Shown here one piece after another: positions 35,268-44,413 of a DNA stretch of 64,000 nucleotides (its first letter is position 1; each line of letters opens with the position of its first letter). The notes beneath the pieces were generated by a model that ran no database searches, was not told the origin of the DNA, and was given only the letters and a program-made list of their open reading frames with translations. The position numbers and the translations under genes were made by a program. This DNA comes from Armatimonadota bacterium (GTDB taxonomy: Bacteria; Bacteroidota; Ignavibacteria; OLB7), in contig JADZEY010000124.1 of assembly GCA_020850315.1 (NCBI GenBank), positions 1-64,000 of the forward strand. Direction: 5' to 3'.

Positions 35268-37058
35268 CTATTGCCCCACAATCACTTGCCGGACAGCGGT
35301 TCGCCCGCCTTGCCGCAGCCGTAGCAAGTAGGTTCCCGCAGCAAGCGCGCTGGTGTGGAGGGTGGCCTGATGCTGGCCGCTTGGCAACGATTGATTGCTC
35401 AGTATCTGCTGCACCCGCTCCCCTTGCATATCGAACAGTTCAACCGTGACAGGATCATTTCCGGTAGTGTGGAACTGGAGAGTTCCGGCCGTGGATAGTG
35501 GGTGAGGGAAGATGGTGGAGATACCAAACCCGTTGTTAGCAAGCTCGGTTTCGGTCCCTACACCAGAGACTGGCTGCTCGACCGCCACGCGCCAGACTGG
35601 GGTTTGTTGGCGGTTGGTCATGTTCAGCACGGCAATCGTCACGCGGTCGTAGGTGGCGGTATCCCCAAACACCATTGGCGCAATTGGGTCTACCTCCCGA
35701 ATCTCGCTTGGTGTTGTGTTCGCGTTTTTGTAGAGGATTGCCATCACCGCAATGTTTGCCGAACTGCTAAAGTTGAGTTTCACTATCCCCTCCGGCTTGC
35801 TGAAGGTGTAGTAGCTGATGCCGAATGGCTCCAATTTCACAGAGATGTTGGTATCGGGTACGTTCGGCCCTGTCCATGCGGTAGCTTTTGCACGGGTGGA
35901 ACTACTGCCAACCAACCGGAATTTGAAACGATACTGCGGATCGGCAGTGTTCGATTGCACGTAGAGAGCGGCCGCAAAATTTTTGAAGATGGGCTGCCAC
36001 GTGATGTCCGTCCGCCCGATTGCCTTTAACGCCTCATCCACCCGCGCCATGCTGTCGCGTTTGGCTCCGGCAAACTGATACAGGAACTGCTCACCGAACT
36101 GCTCCGATAAATAATGCACCCATGTCATCGCGCGGGTGTAATCGGCCAACAGGTTTGCGGCTTGGCTGGTGTTGCGGGTCCAACGGAACAGTGGGACGTT
36201 GGGGTTGTTCAGATAGCCCGCGTCGCGGCGGTCGGAGTAACCGTTCAGGATGCTGGCAACCTCGCTGCATCCTTCGTTCAAAAAGGTGATGCTGTTCTGC
36301 TTGCGGGCGTAATGGATCAGATGCTGGTACTCGTGGGCAATCGTTCCCAACAACCCTTTGGTCCCCCCTTGCAGCCCCTCCTTCGAGTCAATGTACAGCA
36401 GGTTCAGGCCGTTGGAGAAAGGAACCGTGGAGGGGTCCGATTGGTCATTGGGTGAGAAGAAACCAAGAACTGCGCCATTTCCTGCAAAGCCATCCCGCAC
36501 GTCGTAGAACACAAAGTCGGTGACGTAATCATCGGAGTAGCGGTTCACCGGGGGCATGCCGAACACCTCTTGGTCATTCTCCAGAATCCCTTTTTCCGGA
36601 TTGCGCGAAGTTGCCCCCGTCACCGAGTCTAGCGCGCGTGCCATCGTGAGCGTGATATCAAGCGTGATACGTGCAGTGTCCTGGACATCCACCCACAAGC
36701 GGAAGTACTTCCCTTTGTAGGTCAGCACGCTTTGGATGGTCATAAACGTGGATTGGACGTAATCGTAGGTGATGAAATCCTTCCTGGTTCCAATCGGAAC
36801 ATCCACCAAGTTGACCCCTAACAGCCGCGCACTATTTTTGGACCCAGCCATAATCCGTGCGTACTCCGCTGGCCGAAGCTGTGCGGTGCGGGCAAGTGCT
36901 TGGTTAAAATCCACCCCTTGCAGCAGGTCGGTTCCGCAAACCCCGTGTGTGGATTCGGTATCGGCGTGGTCAGCATCGGTGCCGGCCGCTGGCTGCGCTT
37001 GCAGTGTGGCGGTGGCCATCAATATCATCAGGACTAAAGCACCAAGTCGGTAAAGCAT
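35268..37058 (-). CDS. HExxH zinc metalloprotease with T9SS sorting domain
   Basis: A 596-residue exported protease. Signal peptide residues 1-22 are followed by a His/Asp-rich start and a domain of unknown type. Zinc-binding HEYQHLIH lies at residues 242-249, with NEGCSEVASILNGY about 15 residues later, giving the probable third ligand Glu. This arrangement resembles peptidase family M30 (hyicolysin type). The last 85 residues, with ISTIFPHPLSTAGTLQFHT, VELFDMQGERV and LAAGTYLLRL, form a T9SS type A sorting domain. A close paralog lies at 57379-59184 and shares the HEYQHLIHYARK block and overall layout. It is likely a secreted or surface protease. Confidence 0.87.
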   Translation of the reverse strand: MLYRLGALVLMILMATATLQAQPAAGTDADHADTESTHGVCGTDLLQGVDFNQALARTAQLRPAEYARIMAGSKNSARLLGVNLVDVPIGTRKDFITYDYVQSTFMTIQSVLTYKGKYFRLWVDVQDTARITLDITLTMARALDSVTGATSRNPEKGILENDQEVFGMPPVNRYSDDYVTDFVFYDVRDGFAGNGAVLGFFSPNDQSDPSTVPFSNGLNLLYIDSKEGLQGGTKGLLGTIAHEYQHLIHYARKQNSITFLNEGCSEVASILNGYSDRRDAGYLNNPNVPLFRWTRNTSQAANLLADYTRAMTWVHYLSEQFGEQFLYQFAGAKRDSMARVDEALKAIGRTDITWQPIFKNFAAALYVQSNTADPQYRFKFRLVGSSSTRAKATAWTGPNVPDTNISVKLEPFGISYYTFSKPEGIVKLNFSSSANIAVMAILYKNANTTPSEIREVDPIAPMVFGDTATYDRVTIAVLNMTNRQQTPVWRVAVEQPVSGVGTETELANNGFGISTIFPHPLSTAGTLQFHTTGNDPVTVELFDMQGERVQQILSNQSLPSGQHQATLHTSALAAGTYLLRLRQGGRTAVRQVIVGQ

Positions 37059-37247
37059 GAAGATGTGGAAACGTTGATTGTGCGAAGGACGGCAGTATTG
37101 CTTACTGAATGGGGATCAATCCCCCCCTGCAAACGATACCAACAAGCAGTGGCGGGTAACGACGCTTGTTTCGGTGGGGATCGTGTACCAGGGGACGCAA
37201 CAAGATGTTCGGGGGACAAACGAGTGAAGAGACCGAGCAAGCCGGGG

Positions 37248-39494
37248 CTACACATACCCCTGCTCGGCCAACGACACGTACTCCTCGCCCGCAATAATCA
37301 GGTGGTCGTGGAAGGTGATGCCGATGATTTTCCCGGCTTCCACAAGCTGGCGGGTGATGTTGATATCCTCGCGGCTGGGCGTTGGATTGCCGCTGGGGTG
37401 ATTGTGGACCCCAATAATCGCCGCAGCACTCTCAATAATCGCCGTGCGGAACACCTCACGCGGGTGAACAATGGAGCTGTTCAAATTCCCCTCCGACACC
37501 ATCTCAGTCCGGATCACTTGGTTGGCAGTGTTCAGCATCAGCACATGGAACTGCTCCTTCTGAAGGTCCCGCAAGCGTGGGCCGATAAACCCCGCAGCGT
37601 CGGCTGGCGAGGTGATGGTGGGGCGGCTGGTGAAGGCCGCCGATTTCACCCGGCGGCCAAGCTCGAACGCAGCGGCCAACGTCACCGCTTTTGTTGGCCC
37701 AATGCCGGTAATGTTCTGAAGCTCGCGGTAATCGCGGCGGGAAAGCTCGGTAAGGTTGCTGAAGCTGTTCACCAATCGCCGGCTTAGCTGCAACACATCT
37801 TCCCCTTGCCGCCCGGTTCGCAGCAGGATTGCCAGCAACTCGGCATCGCTTAACGCCAGCGCACCCAAATTCATCAGCCGTTCGCGGGGTTGCTCGCTGG
37901 GCTGCCAGTCCTTCACGGTTATCCCTTTTTGCGGGCGTGGTTGCTCCTGTTGGTGCTCGTCGTCGGGGGTTGATCCGTCGGCTGCCTGATCGTCCGATTG
38001 AGTATCGGGCTGAGTATCGGATCGGTCGTTGGGCAAGGGGGAGGAGGGGAGTGAGATACGCCGTTCCAGCAATTCGGCAGCGTTCAGGTCTTTACGGTGA
38101 TGATCGCTCATCCTCGGTTGCTCCTTCACGGAAGGGAGGGATTCTTCCAACTGAGTGGCCGCGCTTGGTTCTTTCTGCCGATGTTCCAGTTGTTGCTGCT
38201 GCCACTCAATCGCTTCCCCCACCACGTAGAACGATCCACACACCACCACAAGCTCCTGCGCGGTTCGCTCGGTCTCGGCCAGTTGGATTCCTTCGGCAAC
38301 CGTTTCGGCAATAGTGGTCGGGATGTGGGCCGATTCGGCATGGTGGGCAATTTCATCGGCGGGCAGGGAGCGGTGGCTGTCGGCACGCACGGCATACAGG
38401 TGGGCCGCCAGCGGCTGCAACGCCTTCACCACCCCTGCAACATCTTTCTCCTGCACCGCGCCCAGCACAAACCGCACATTCCGTTGGCCACCGTTCAGCG
38501 TGGCGATGGTGTTGGCCAGCACCGCCGCGCCGTCGGGGTTGTGGGCAACGTCAATCACGGTGCGGGGCGTTGCGCGGATGCTTTCAAACCGCCCACGGAT
38601 TCCGGTGTTGGCGGCAACATTGGCAAAGCCTTCTTGAATCATCCGGCCATCAATCCCAAATCGTTCTTTCAGTTGCTCAATTACCCCAAGCGCAACCCGT
38701 GCGTTCTCAAGCTGATGCCCCCCAACCAACCCAATCCGCAGCCGCGAAAGCTCGCGGCCATTGATTAAAAACGATGCGATGGTGTGGTCAAATGTGAGGT
38801 CATGAAGCAGCCCGCGGCAGAAGTCATCAATAAACAACAGGGGCGCGGCAACCTGCGTGGCATGCTGCTGAAACACCCCGCGTAGCCGTGGCGCAACCCG
38901 CCCAATCACTGCGGGCGTTCCCCCTTTCATAATGCCCGCTTTTTCGCCAGCGATCTGCTCCAGCGTTTCCCCCAGGTGTTTGGTGTGATCCAGAGAAATG
39001 GAGGTGATTGCCGTGACCAGCGGAGCCAGAACGTTGGTTGCATCCAGCCGTCCCCCCATCCCTGTTTCAACCACCGCAACATCAACCTTGTGGTCGGCAA
39101 AATGGCGGAAGGCCATGGCGGTTGTCCCCTCAAAAAACGTGCATCCGATCCGCTCGATTGGGGGCATCATTTGGGCAGCATAGGTGGCCAATTCGGCAAC
39201 GCTCATCGGCGCGCCGTTCATTTTGATCCGTTCCTCGAACCGCACCAGATGCGGGGAAGAATAGAGGCCCACACGCAGCCCCGCCGATTGCAGCACCGAT
39301 GCCACCAGCGCGCACACCGAACCTTTGCCATTGGTTCCGGCGATGTGAATCGTGGAGAATCGGTGGTGTGGGTTTCCGAACTCTTCCAATAACTCCGTCA
39401 CCGGCCCCAACCCCAATTTTATCCCGAAGGTTTGCAGCGAAAATAATCGTTGAAGCGCGGCCCGAAGCTCCGGATTGTAGTCAGTGGTTGCCAT
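37248..39494 (-). CDS. folC-radC: FolC-RadC fusion protein
   Basis: A 748-residue frame joining two normally separate proteins. Residues 1-440 are folylpolyglutamate/dihydrofolate synthase: P-loop IAGTNGKGSV near 51-60, SSPHLVRFEERI, VETGMGGRLDATNV and VIDVAHNPDG. A hydrophilic Gln/Asp-rich linker (about 440-535) follows. Residues about 540-748 are RadC/UPF0758, with RERLMNLGALALSDAELLAI, a helix-hairpin-helix (ITGIGPTKAV), and the JAB metal motif HNHPSG (697-702) with Asp near 710. An internal ATG at 38111 (MSDHHRKDLN) could start RadC separately, but no stop or frame break separates the halves. RadC's biological function is unsettled. I chose ATG 39494 because FolC homology begins there. 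Confidence 0.9.
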   Translation of the reverse strand: MATTDYNPELRAALQRLFSLQTFGIKLGLGPVTELLEEFGNPHHRFSTIHIAGTNGKGSVCALVASVLQSAGLRVGLYSSPHLVRFEERIKMNGAPMSVAELATYAAQMMPPIERIGCTFFEGTTAMAFRHFADHKVDVAVVETGMGGRLDATNVLAPLVTAITSISLDHTKHLGETLEQIAGEKAGIMKGGTPAVIGRVAPRLRGVFQQHATQVAAPLLFIDDFCRGLLHDLTFDHTIASFLINGRELSRLRIGLVGGHQLENARVALGVIEQLKERFGIDGRMIQEGFANVAANTGIRGRFESIRATPRTVIDVAHNPDGAAVLANTIATLNGGQRNVRFVLGAVQEKDVAGVVKALQPLAAHLYAVRADSHRSLPADEIAHHAESAHIPTTIAETVAEGIQLAETERTAQELVVVCGSFYVVGEAIEWQQQQLEHRQKEPSAATQLEESLPSVKEQPRMSDHHRKDLNAAELLERRISLPSSPLPNDRSDTQPDTQSDDQAADGSTPDDEHQQEQPRPQKGITVKDWQPSEQPRERLMNLGALALSDAELLAILLRTGRQGEDVLQLSRRLVNSFSNLTELSRRDYRELQNITGIGPTKAVTLAAAFELGRRVKSAAFTSRPTITSPADAAGFIGPRLRDLQKEQFHVLMLNTANQVIRTEMVSEGNLNSSIVHPREVFRTAIIESAAAIIGVHNHPSGNPTPSREDINITRQLVEAGKIIGITFHDHLIIAGEEYVSLAEQGYV

Positions 39495-39691
39495 GCGGGA
39501 AAATAGCAGGAGAGAAGGAATGATGAAGCATGATTTTCGTTGGCGGATGCTTGAACAAGCTGAACAGAAGGGGTGCATCGTGCGGCTGGCATGGGAATTT
39601 GAGGGCTGATCTGTTGCAGTAATCGGGTGGGAAGGCTATTTTGGGGATAGCAACCATGTTCTCCATTACCATCTAAGACTACAACCTCAAT

Positions 39692-40669
39692 ATGCAAGAT
39701 CAGATCAATGAGCCAACCTTTCTGTTCAGTTCAATGGAACAGATTAGCTCCAGCTATAATTCCTCTACTGATGTAGCTCTTATCCATGGTAATTCAATAG
39801 ATGCCTTATCAACTATTCCAGATGGTGAGGTACAGCTTATTATTACTTCTCCGCCGTACAATATTGGGAAGGCCTATGAGAAGGCAACAGCCTTAGATGA
39901 TTATCTTTCAGCTCTTGAACCAATTATTAAACAATTAATACGGACTCTTTCTCCGCGTGGTTCGCTATGTTGGCAAGTAGGTAATTATGTTGAAGATGCC
40001 GAAGTGTTCCCATTAGATATTTATTACTACCCAATGTTCAAAAAGCATGGCCTACAACTGCGGAACCGGATCATCTGGCATTTTGAACATGGCCTTCATG
40101 CTTCAAAGAGACTATCAGGCCGATATGAAACTATGCTTTGGTTTACTAAGACCGAAAATTATACGTTCAACTTAGACTCTATTCGTATTCCTTCCAAGTA
40201 CCCTGGGAAGCGTCATTTTAAGGGAGATAAACGGGGGCAACCGTCGGGAAACCCTCTAGGGAAAAATCCTTCTGATATTTGGCATATTGTCGCACAAGAC
40301 TGGGAAACAGCATTATGGAACATCCCGAATGTTAAGGCTAATCACCCAGAAAAAACCATTCATCCGTGCCAATTCCCAATTGAGTTAGTGGAGCGATGCG
40401 TTTTAGCATTAACAAATGAACAAGATGTGATCCTTGATCCTTTCTCAGGAGTTGGGTCGGCATTACTTGCCGCATTAAAGCATAACCGGCGAGCCATTGG
40501 CTGCGAGAAGGAAGCTGAATATATAGCTATTGCTCACCAGCGTATTCGAGACCTTTATGCTGGAGTGCTTGGGTATCGTCCTCTTGGTAAACCCGTATTT
40601 CAACCTACAGGTCGCGAGAAAGTTAGCCAGGTTCCAACAGAATGGAAAAATGGAGCATTAGAGTTATGA
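39692..40669 (+). CDS. DNA methyltransferase (N4-cytosine or N6-adenine) of a BglII-type system
   Basis: A 325-residue amino-methyltransferase. Motif IV TSPPYN is at residues 52-57 and the S-adenosylmethionine motif DPFSGVGS at 249-256, so the order is that of the beta class. TSPPYN-type motif IV is found in N4-cytosine and some N6-adenine enzymes. The known M.BglII is an N4-cytosine enzyme, which makes that the likelier activity. The gene is AT-rich, unlike its flanks. Its stop overlaps the next start by four bases (ATGA), so modification and restriction genes are coupled. A second ATG at 39734 is a possible alternative start. Confidence 0.92.
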   Translation: MQDQINEPTFLFSSMEQISSSYNSSTDVALIHGNSIDALSTIPDGEVQLIITSPPYNIGKAYEKATALDDYLSALEPIIKQLIRTLSPRGSLCWQVGNYVEDAEVFPLDIYYYPMFKKHGLQLRNRIIWHFEHGLHASKRLSGRYETMLWFTKTENYTFNLDSIRIPSKYPGKRHFKGDKRGQPSGNPLGKNPSDIWHIVAQDWETALWNIPNVKANHPEKTIHPCQFPIELVERCVLALTNEQDVILDPFSGVGSALLAALKHNRRAIGCEKEAEYIAIAHQRIRDLYAGVLGYRPLGKPVFQPTGREKVSQVPTEWKNGALEL

Positions 40670-41238
40670 CAGTAGCAGGTATTTACTCTTTCAATAATGG
40701 GAAGGAAGAGGTAGAAACAGCTTACCCTGAATTGCTTGAAGAAATCCAACAGGTTATCCATTCAATAGATGCTTCCCTGTATAAAACAAAGGAAAGTCGA
40801 GAAAAAACGATGTTAGGTAAGATGCTTTTTTCTCCTGTTGCAATCAACAATGCGTTCAAGTCATTATTTACTGAAATTGGAGGATGGAGTCCAGTTAGGG
40901 TTCCTTGCTTATATCCAAAAGAATACTATGTAAGCCAATACGAACCTAAGCCAATAAATAAGGGGGCATTTCGAGAAATGGACTTTATTAAAAATAACCT
41001 TGGCGTTGAAGTCCAATTTGGCAAGTATGCTTTTATGGTGTACAATGTTTGTGCTAAAATGACAATATTTCGCAATCTTGGTTATATCCGGTGTGGTGTC
41101 GAAATCGTTCCTGTCAAAGCCTTTGCTGATGCGATGTCGTCAGGGGTTTCCTACTTTGAGCAATTTGTTTGGGATTTAAAGCATCGTGGGGTTTCAAATA
41201 TTGATATCCCGGTCCTAATCCTTGGTATTGATGAATAA
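40666..41238 (+). CDS. BglII-like type II restriction endonuclease
   Basis: A 190-residue protein starting at the ATG that overlaps the methyltransferase stop (40666). A start at 40642 would add eight residues. Residues 105-118 read MDFIKNNLGVEVQF. The spacing Asp106, Glu115, Gln117 is exactly that of the BglII active site (Asp84, Glu93, Gln95 with a glutamine in place of lysine). LFSPVAINNAF upstream corresponds to the region of BglII Asn69. The C-terminal SYFEQFVWDL and FDVPI-like NIDIPVLILG also recall BglII. It should cut double-stranded DNA at a short palindrome, perhaps with a GATC centre as BglII and BstYI do. The exact site cannot be read from sequence alone. Confidence 0.85.
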   Translation: MTVAGIYSFNNGKEEVETAYPELLEEIQQVIHSIDASLYKTKESREKTMLGKMLFSPVAINNAFKSLFTEIGGWSPVRVPCLYPKEYYVSQYEPKPINKGAFREMDFIKNNLGVEVQFGKYAFMVYNVCAKMTIFRNLGYIRCGVEIVPVKAFADAMSSGVSYFEQFVWDLKHRGVSNIDIPVLILGIDE

Positions 41239-41256
41239 TTTTTTCAACAATGATCA

Positions 41257-44200
41257 ATGAAACCGAACGAACTCCGTTTATTTATCAGCTCCACCTTCCG
41301 TGATTTGCAGGAGGAGCGGGAGCATCTGTTGAAGAAGGTGTTCCCGCTTATTCGTGCTGTTTGTAGCCAGCGTGGCGTGACCTTCACCGAAATTGATTTG
41401 CGCTGGGGGATCACCGAAGAGGAGGGGACGTTGGGCCGAATTATCCGAACCTGTTTGGAGGAGATTGACCGTTGCCGCCCATTTTTTATCGGGATACTTG
41501 GCGACCGCTACGGCTGGATCCCCGACAGCAACGCTATCCAGAAGGATGCCGAACTTCTGCGTAACTACCCCTGGATTGATGAAATCGCAAACGAGGGGGC
41601 AAGCATTGTTGAGATGGAGTTCACCTACGGGGCATTGATGGAAGATTTCCATTCCGGCCACGCGCTGTTTTATCGGCGTGTTTCCCCCAACGCACTGCGG
41701 GAAGAAGCGTCGGGCGAAGCATCGGACGATCAGCAAAAACTTGAGGGGTTGGTTCGCCGAACCATCAATGCCGGATATCCCATCACCAACTTCGCCACCC
41801 CAATGGAGTTGGCCGACGCTGTTCGTCGGGACTTGCTTGCAATGATTGATGAGCGTTGGCCAGCACTGCCGATACTGGCCACGTTAGAAACCGAGCGGAA
41901 AGCGCACGAGGCGTTTGCGGTGACGCGCCGCTACGCCTACATCACCATCCCTCACTACTCTAATCAAGTCTTGCTCTGGTTGCAGTCCGGTACCGAGCAA
42001 GGGGCGGCGGGCGCACAGCCCCCGTTGGTGATTGTGGGGCCATCGGGAAGCGGAAAAAGTTCGTTGGTGGCGCACCTGCATGGGTTGCTTCTGCGGCGAT
42101 TCCCACGGTACCGCGCCGTGGTGCATTACGTTGGCGCGGCGCGCACCAGCAGCGACCATATCGGGATTATGCGGCATGTGATGGAGGAGATCAACGACCT
42201 GTACGGGAATCAAACCCCGATCCCCGATAGCCCTGAGGAAATCGAAGCTAAATTCCCCGAATGGCTGGCACACGTGCCGGAAGATCGTCCGCTGCTGCTG
42301 CTGATTGACGCGCTAAACCAGATTGAGGAACCCGGCGATCAGCTGCGTTGGCTTCCTGAGTATATCCCCCCTTCAGTCCGCTTAATCGTCTCTACTATTC
42401 CCAACGATTCGGCGCAACGATTGATTGAGCGTGGTTGGAAATCGCTAGAGCTTCGCCCATTAGATGTGGCCGAACGGGAAGCGATGGTGGTTCGGTACTT
42501 GGGGGAATATCATAAGGGGCTTAGTCCCCAGGCCGTCCGCGCAATCGCTTCGCACCAACAAACGGCCAGCCCGTTGTTCTTGCGAACGTTGTTGGAGGAA
42601 CTGCGGCTTTGCGGCGATTATCACCTGCTGGGTCGCCACCTTGAATACTACTTGCAGGCACAAAGCCCGCAGGAGTTGTTCGGTTGCGTGATGGAGCGGA
42701 TGGAGCGCGACTACGGCCAAACAGTTGTGTGCAATGCCTTGTCGCTGATTGCTTGCTCGCGCCACGGGCTTGCCGAACATGACTTGCTGGAGATAAGCAG
42801 CATCAGCCGGTTGGACCTTTCCACGCTGCTGCACGCGCTGGATTTCCATTTGATCCACCGCGATGGGGTGTTGGATTTCTTCCATGAATATCTACGCGAG
42901 GCCGTGGAAGCACGCTACCTTACCAACCCCGAAACACGTCAACAGTATCACCTGCACATCGCTGAGTTCTTTCAACAGAAGTATTCTGCGGCCACCGTTG
43001 CCCAACCGTTACCGTGGATGGTAGCGTTGGAGCTTCCGTGGCAATGGAGCACCATTGGCGATACGGCGCGACTGCATGACGCAATCGCTTCGCTTCCCAT
43101 CACCCTCCCCTTTGTTGCTACCGACCATACCTACGAGTTGCTTCGCTACTGGCTTCAGCTGGGAAATCTTGAGCAGATGGAGCAAGCCTATTGCCAGCAG
43201 CTTGAGGGGCTACGCCAGTCCCGAGTCCCCCCCGCAGAAGTGGCCACGGTTGCCATACAACTCAGCAAAATCATGATGGTGGCGGGCCGCTACGCCGGCG
43301 CAGCCGATGCCTGCCAAGTGGCATTGGAGTTGCAGCAACAGCACCTACCCTGGAACAAACGTGAGGTGGCCGAAACAATGAACGAGCTTGGAATGGTGCT
43401 GGTGCAGCAAGGGAAATTTCAACAGGCCGAGCCACTACTGCGTGAAGCCTTGAGCTTGCAGGAGGGAGAACACCATGACCACCTTCAGCATGATCTTCAG
43501 CAGGCCAACACCCTCTACAGCCTTGCGCAGATACTCTATCTACGCAAGGAGTATCATGAAGCCGAACAGGCGTTTCTTCAAGTGCTTGCTATTCGCGAGA
43601 AGGTGCTTGGTTCGCGGAACCAACTGACGGTTCGTTCCCGTTTGGAGCTTGGGGCTGTCTATTACGGAATCGGGTGGCACGACCGTGCCGAAGCACTGTT
43701 TACCGATGTGCGGCGATTAGCAACCGAAATGTACGGAAGCCACCACCCGCTGGTGGCCGAATCAACCGCGAACGTAGGCGCGGTGTTGATTGCGCAGAAC
43801 CGGCTGGATGAAGCAATCGCGGCGTATCGCCAGGCTATCGAATCCTACGAAACGATGATCGGGCAGGATCACCCCAGCCTTGCATTGCTGTGGGGAAATA
43901 TGGGAACAGCACTCCATCTAACAGGAAGTCTTGCCGAAGCCGAAGCAGCCTTGCGGCACTCAATCGGCATTGACCGCCGACACTATGGCAATAACCACCA
44001 TGCAACGGCAACCCATTTGATGTCCTTGGGGAATATCCTTCGTGATAAAACGCAGTATGCCGAAGCCGTGGATTATCACCAGCAAGTCTTCGAGATCCGT
44101 TGCCACATATTTGGCAACAACCACATTAGCACCGCCCATGCAGCCACGGCCTTGGCAAGGTCGTTGTTCTTGTGTGGGGATCTGCAGAAAGCCCGCAGCT

Positions 44201-44325
44201 TGTACGAGAAGTACCAGCCGATAAAAACCCAGATATTGGGCAGCGACCACCCACAAGTGCAGCTTTCACAGAAAACGTATGATGAACTGATGGAGCAACT
44301 ATCCCTTCCGGCAGCACCCCAATAA
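41257..44325 (+). CDS. DUF4062-NTPase-TPR protein, second copy
   Basis: A 1022-residue protein whose ATG lies 18 bases after the restriction endonuclease stop. Layout: DUF4062 (residues 4-130; RLFISSTFRDLQEERE, EIDLRWGITEEE, GDRYGWIP), a P-loop NTPase with Walker A GPSGSGKSS (261-269) and Walker B LLLLIDALNQ (346-355), a helical middle, and TPR repeats from about 600. It is a clear paralog of 5146-8445. Unlike the AT-rich restriction-modification pair before it, this gene has GC-rich host-like codons. So it may be resident, with the pair inserted upstream. A defence role is plausible because STAND ATPases with sensor repeats act against phages, but nothing in the sequence proves it. Confidence 0.87.
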   Translation: MKPNELRLFISSTFRDLQEEREHLLKKVFPLIRAVCSQRGVTFTEIDLRWGITEEEGTLGRIIRTCLEEIDRCRPFFIGILGDRYGWIPDSNAIQKDAELLRNYPWIDEIANEGASIVEMEFTYGALMEDFHSGHALFYRRVSPNALREEASGEASDDQQKLEGLVRRTINAGYPITNFATPMELADAVRRDLLAMIDERWPALPILATLETERKAHEAFAVTRRYAYITIPHYSNQVLLWLQSGTEQGAAGAQPPLVIVGPSGSGKSSLVAHLHGLLLRRFPRYRAVVHYVGAARTSSDHIGIMRHVMEEINDLYGNQTPIPDSPEEIEAKFPEWLAHVPEDRPLLLLIDALNQIEEPGDQLRWLPEYIPPSVRLIVSTIPNDSAQRLIERGWKSLELRPLDVAEREAMVVRYLGEYHKGLSPQAVRAIASHQQTASPLFLRTLLEELRLCGDYHLLGRHLEYYLQAQSPQELFGCVMERMERDYGQTVVCNALSLIACSRHGLAEHDLLEISSISRLDLSTLLHALDFHLIHRDGVLDFFHEYLREAVEARYLTNPETRQQYHLHIAEFFQQKYSAATVAQPLPWMVALELPWQWSTIGDTARLHDAIASLPITLPFVATDHTYELLRYWLQLGNLEQMEQAYCQQLEGLRQSRVPPAEVATVAIQLSKIMMVAGRYAGAADACQVALELQQQHLPWNKREVAETMNELGMVLVQQGKFQQAEPLLREALSLQEGEHHDHLQHDLQQANTLYSLAQILYLRKEYHEAEQAFLQVLAIREKVLGSRNQLTVRSRLELGAVYYGIGWHDRAEALFTDVRRLATEMYGSHHPLVAESTANVGAVLIAQNRLDEAIAAYRQAIESYETMIGQDHPSLALLWGNMGTALHLTGSLAEAEAALRHSIGIDRRHYGNNHHATATHLMSLGNILRDKTQYAEAVDYHQQVFEIRCHIFGNNHISTAHAATALARSLFLCGDLQKARSLYEKYQPIKTQILGSDHPQVQLSQKTYDELMEQLSLPAAPQ

Positions 44326-44364
44326 TCCCCCCCTCTGTTTTGTAATTGCTCAAGCATCAACACA

Positions 44365-44398
44365 CAAGAGCCTTTAATGCGTTCATTAAAGGCTCTTG
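44365..44398. terminator. Bidirectional terminator candidate
   Basis: A perfect 15-base stem, CAAGAGCCTTTAATG (44365-44379) with its complement (44384-44398), around the loop CGTT. It lies between the convergent genes ending at 44325 and 44414. No T run flanks it. Confidence 0.55.
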
Positions 44399-44413
44399 GT
44401 GTGCAATGGCTTC

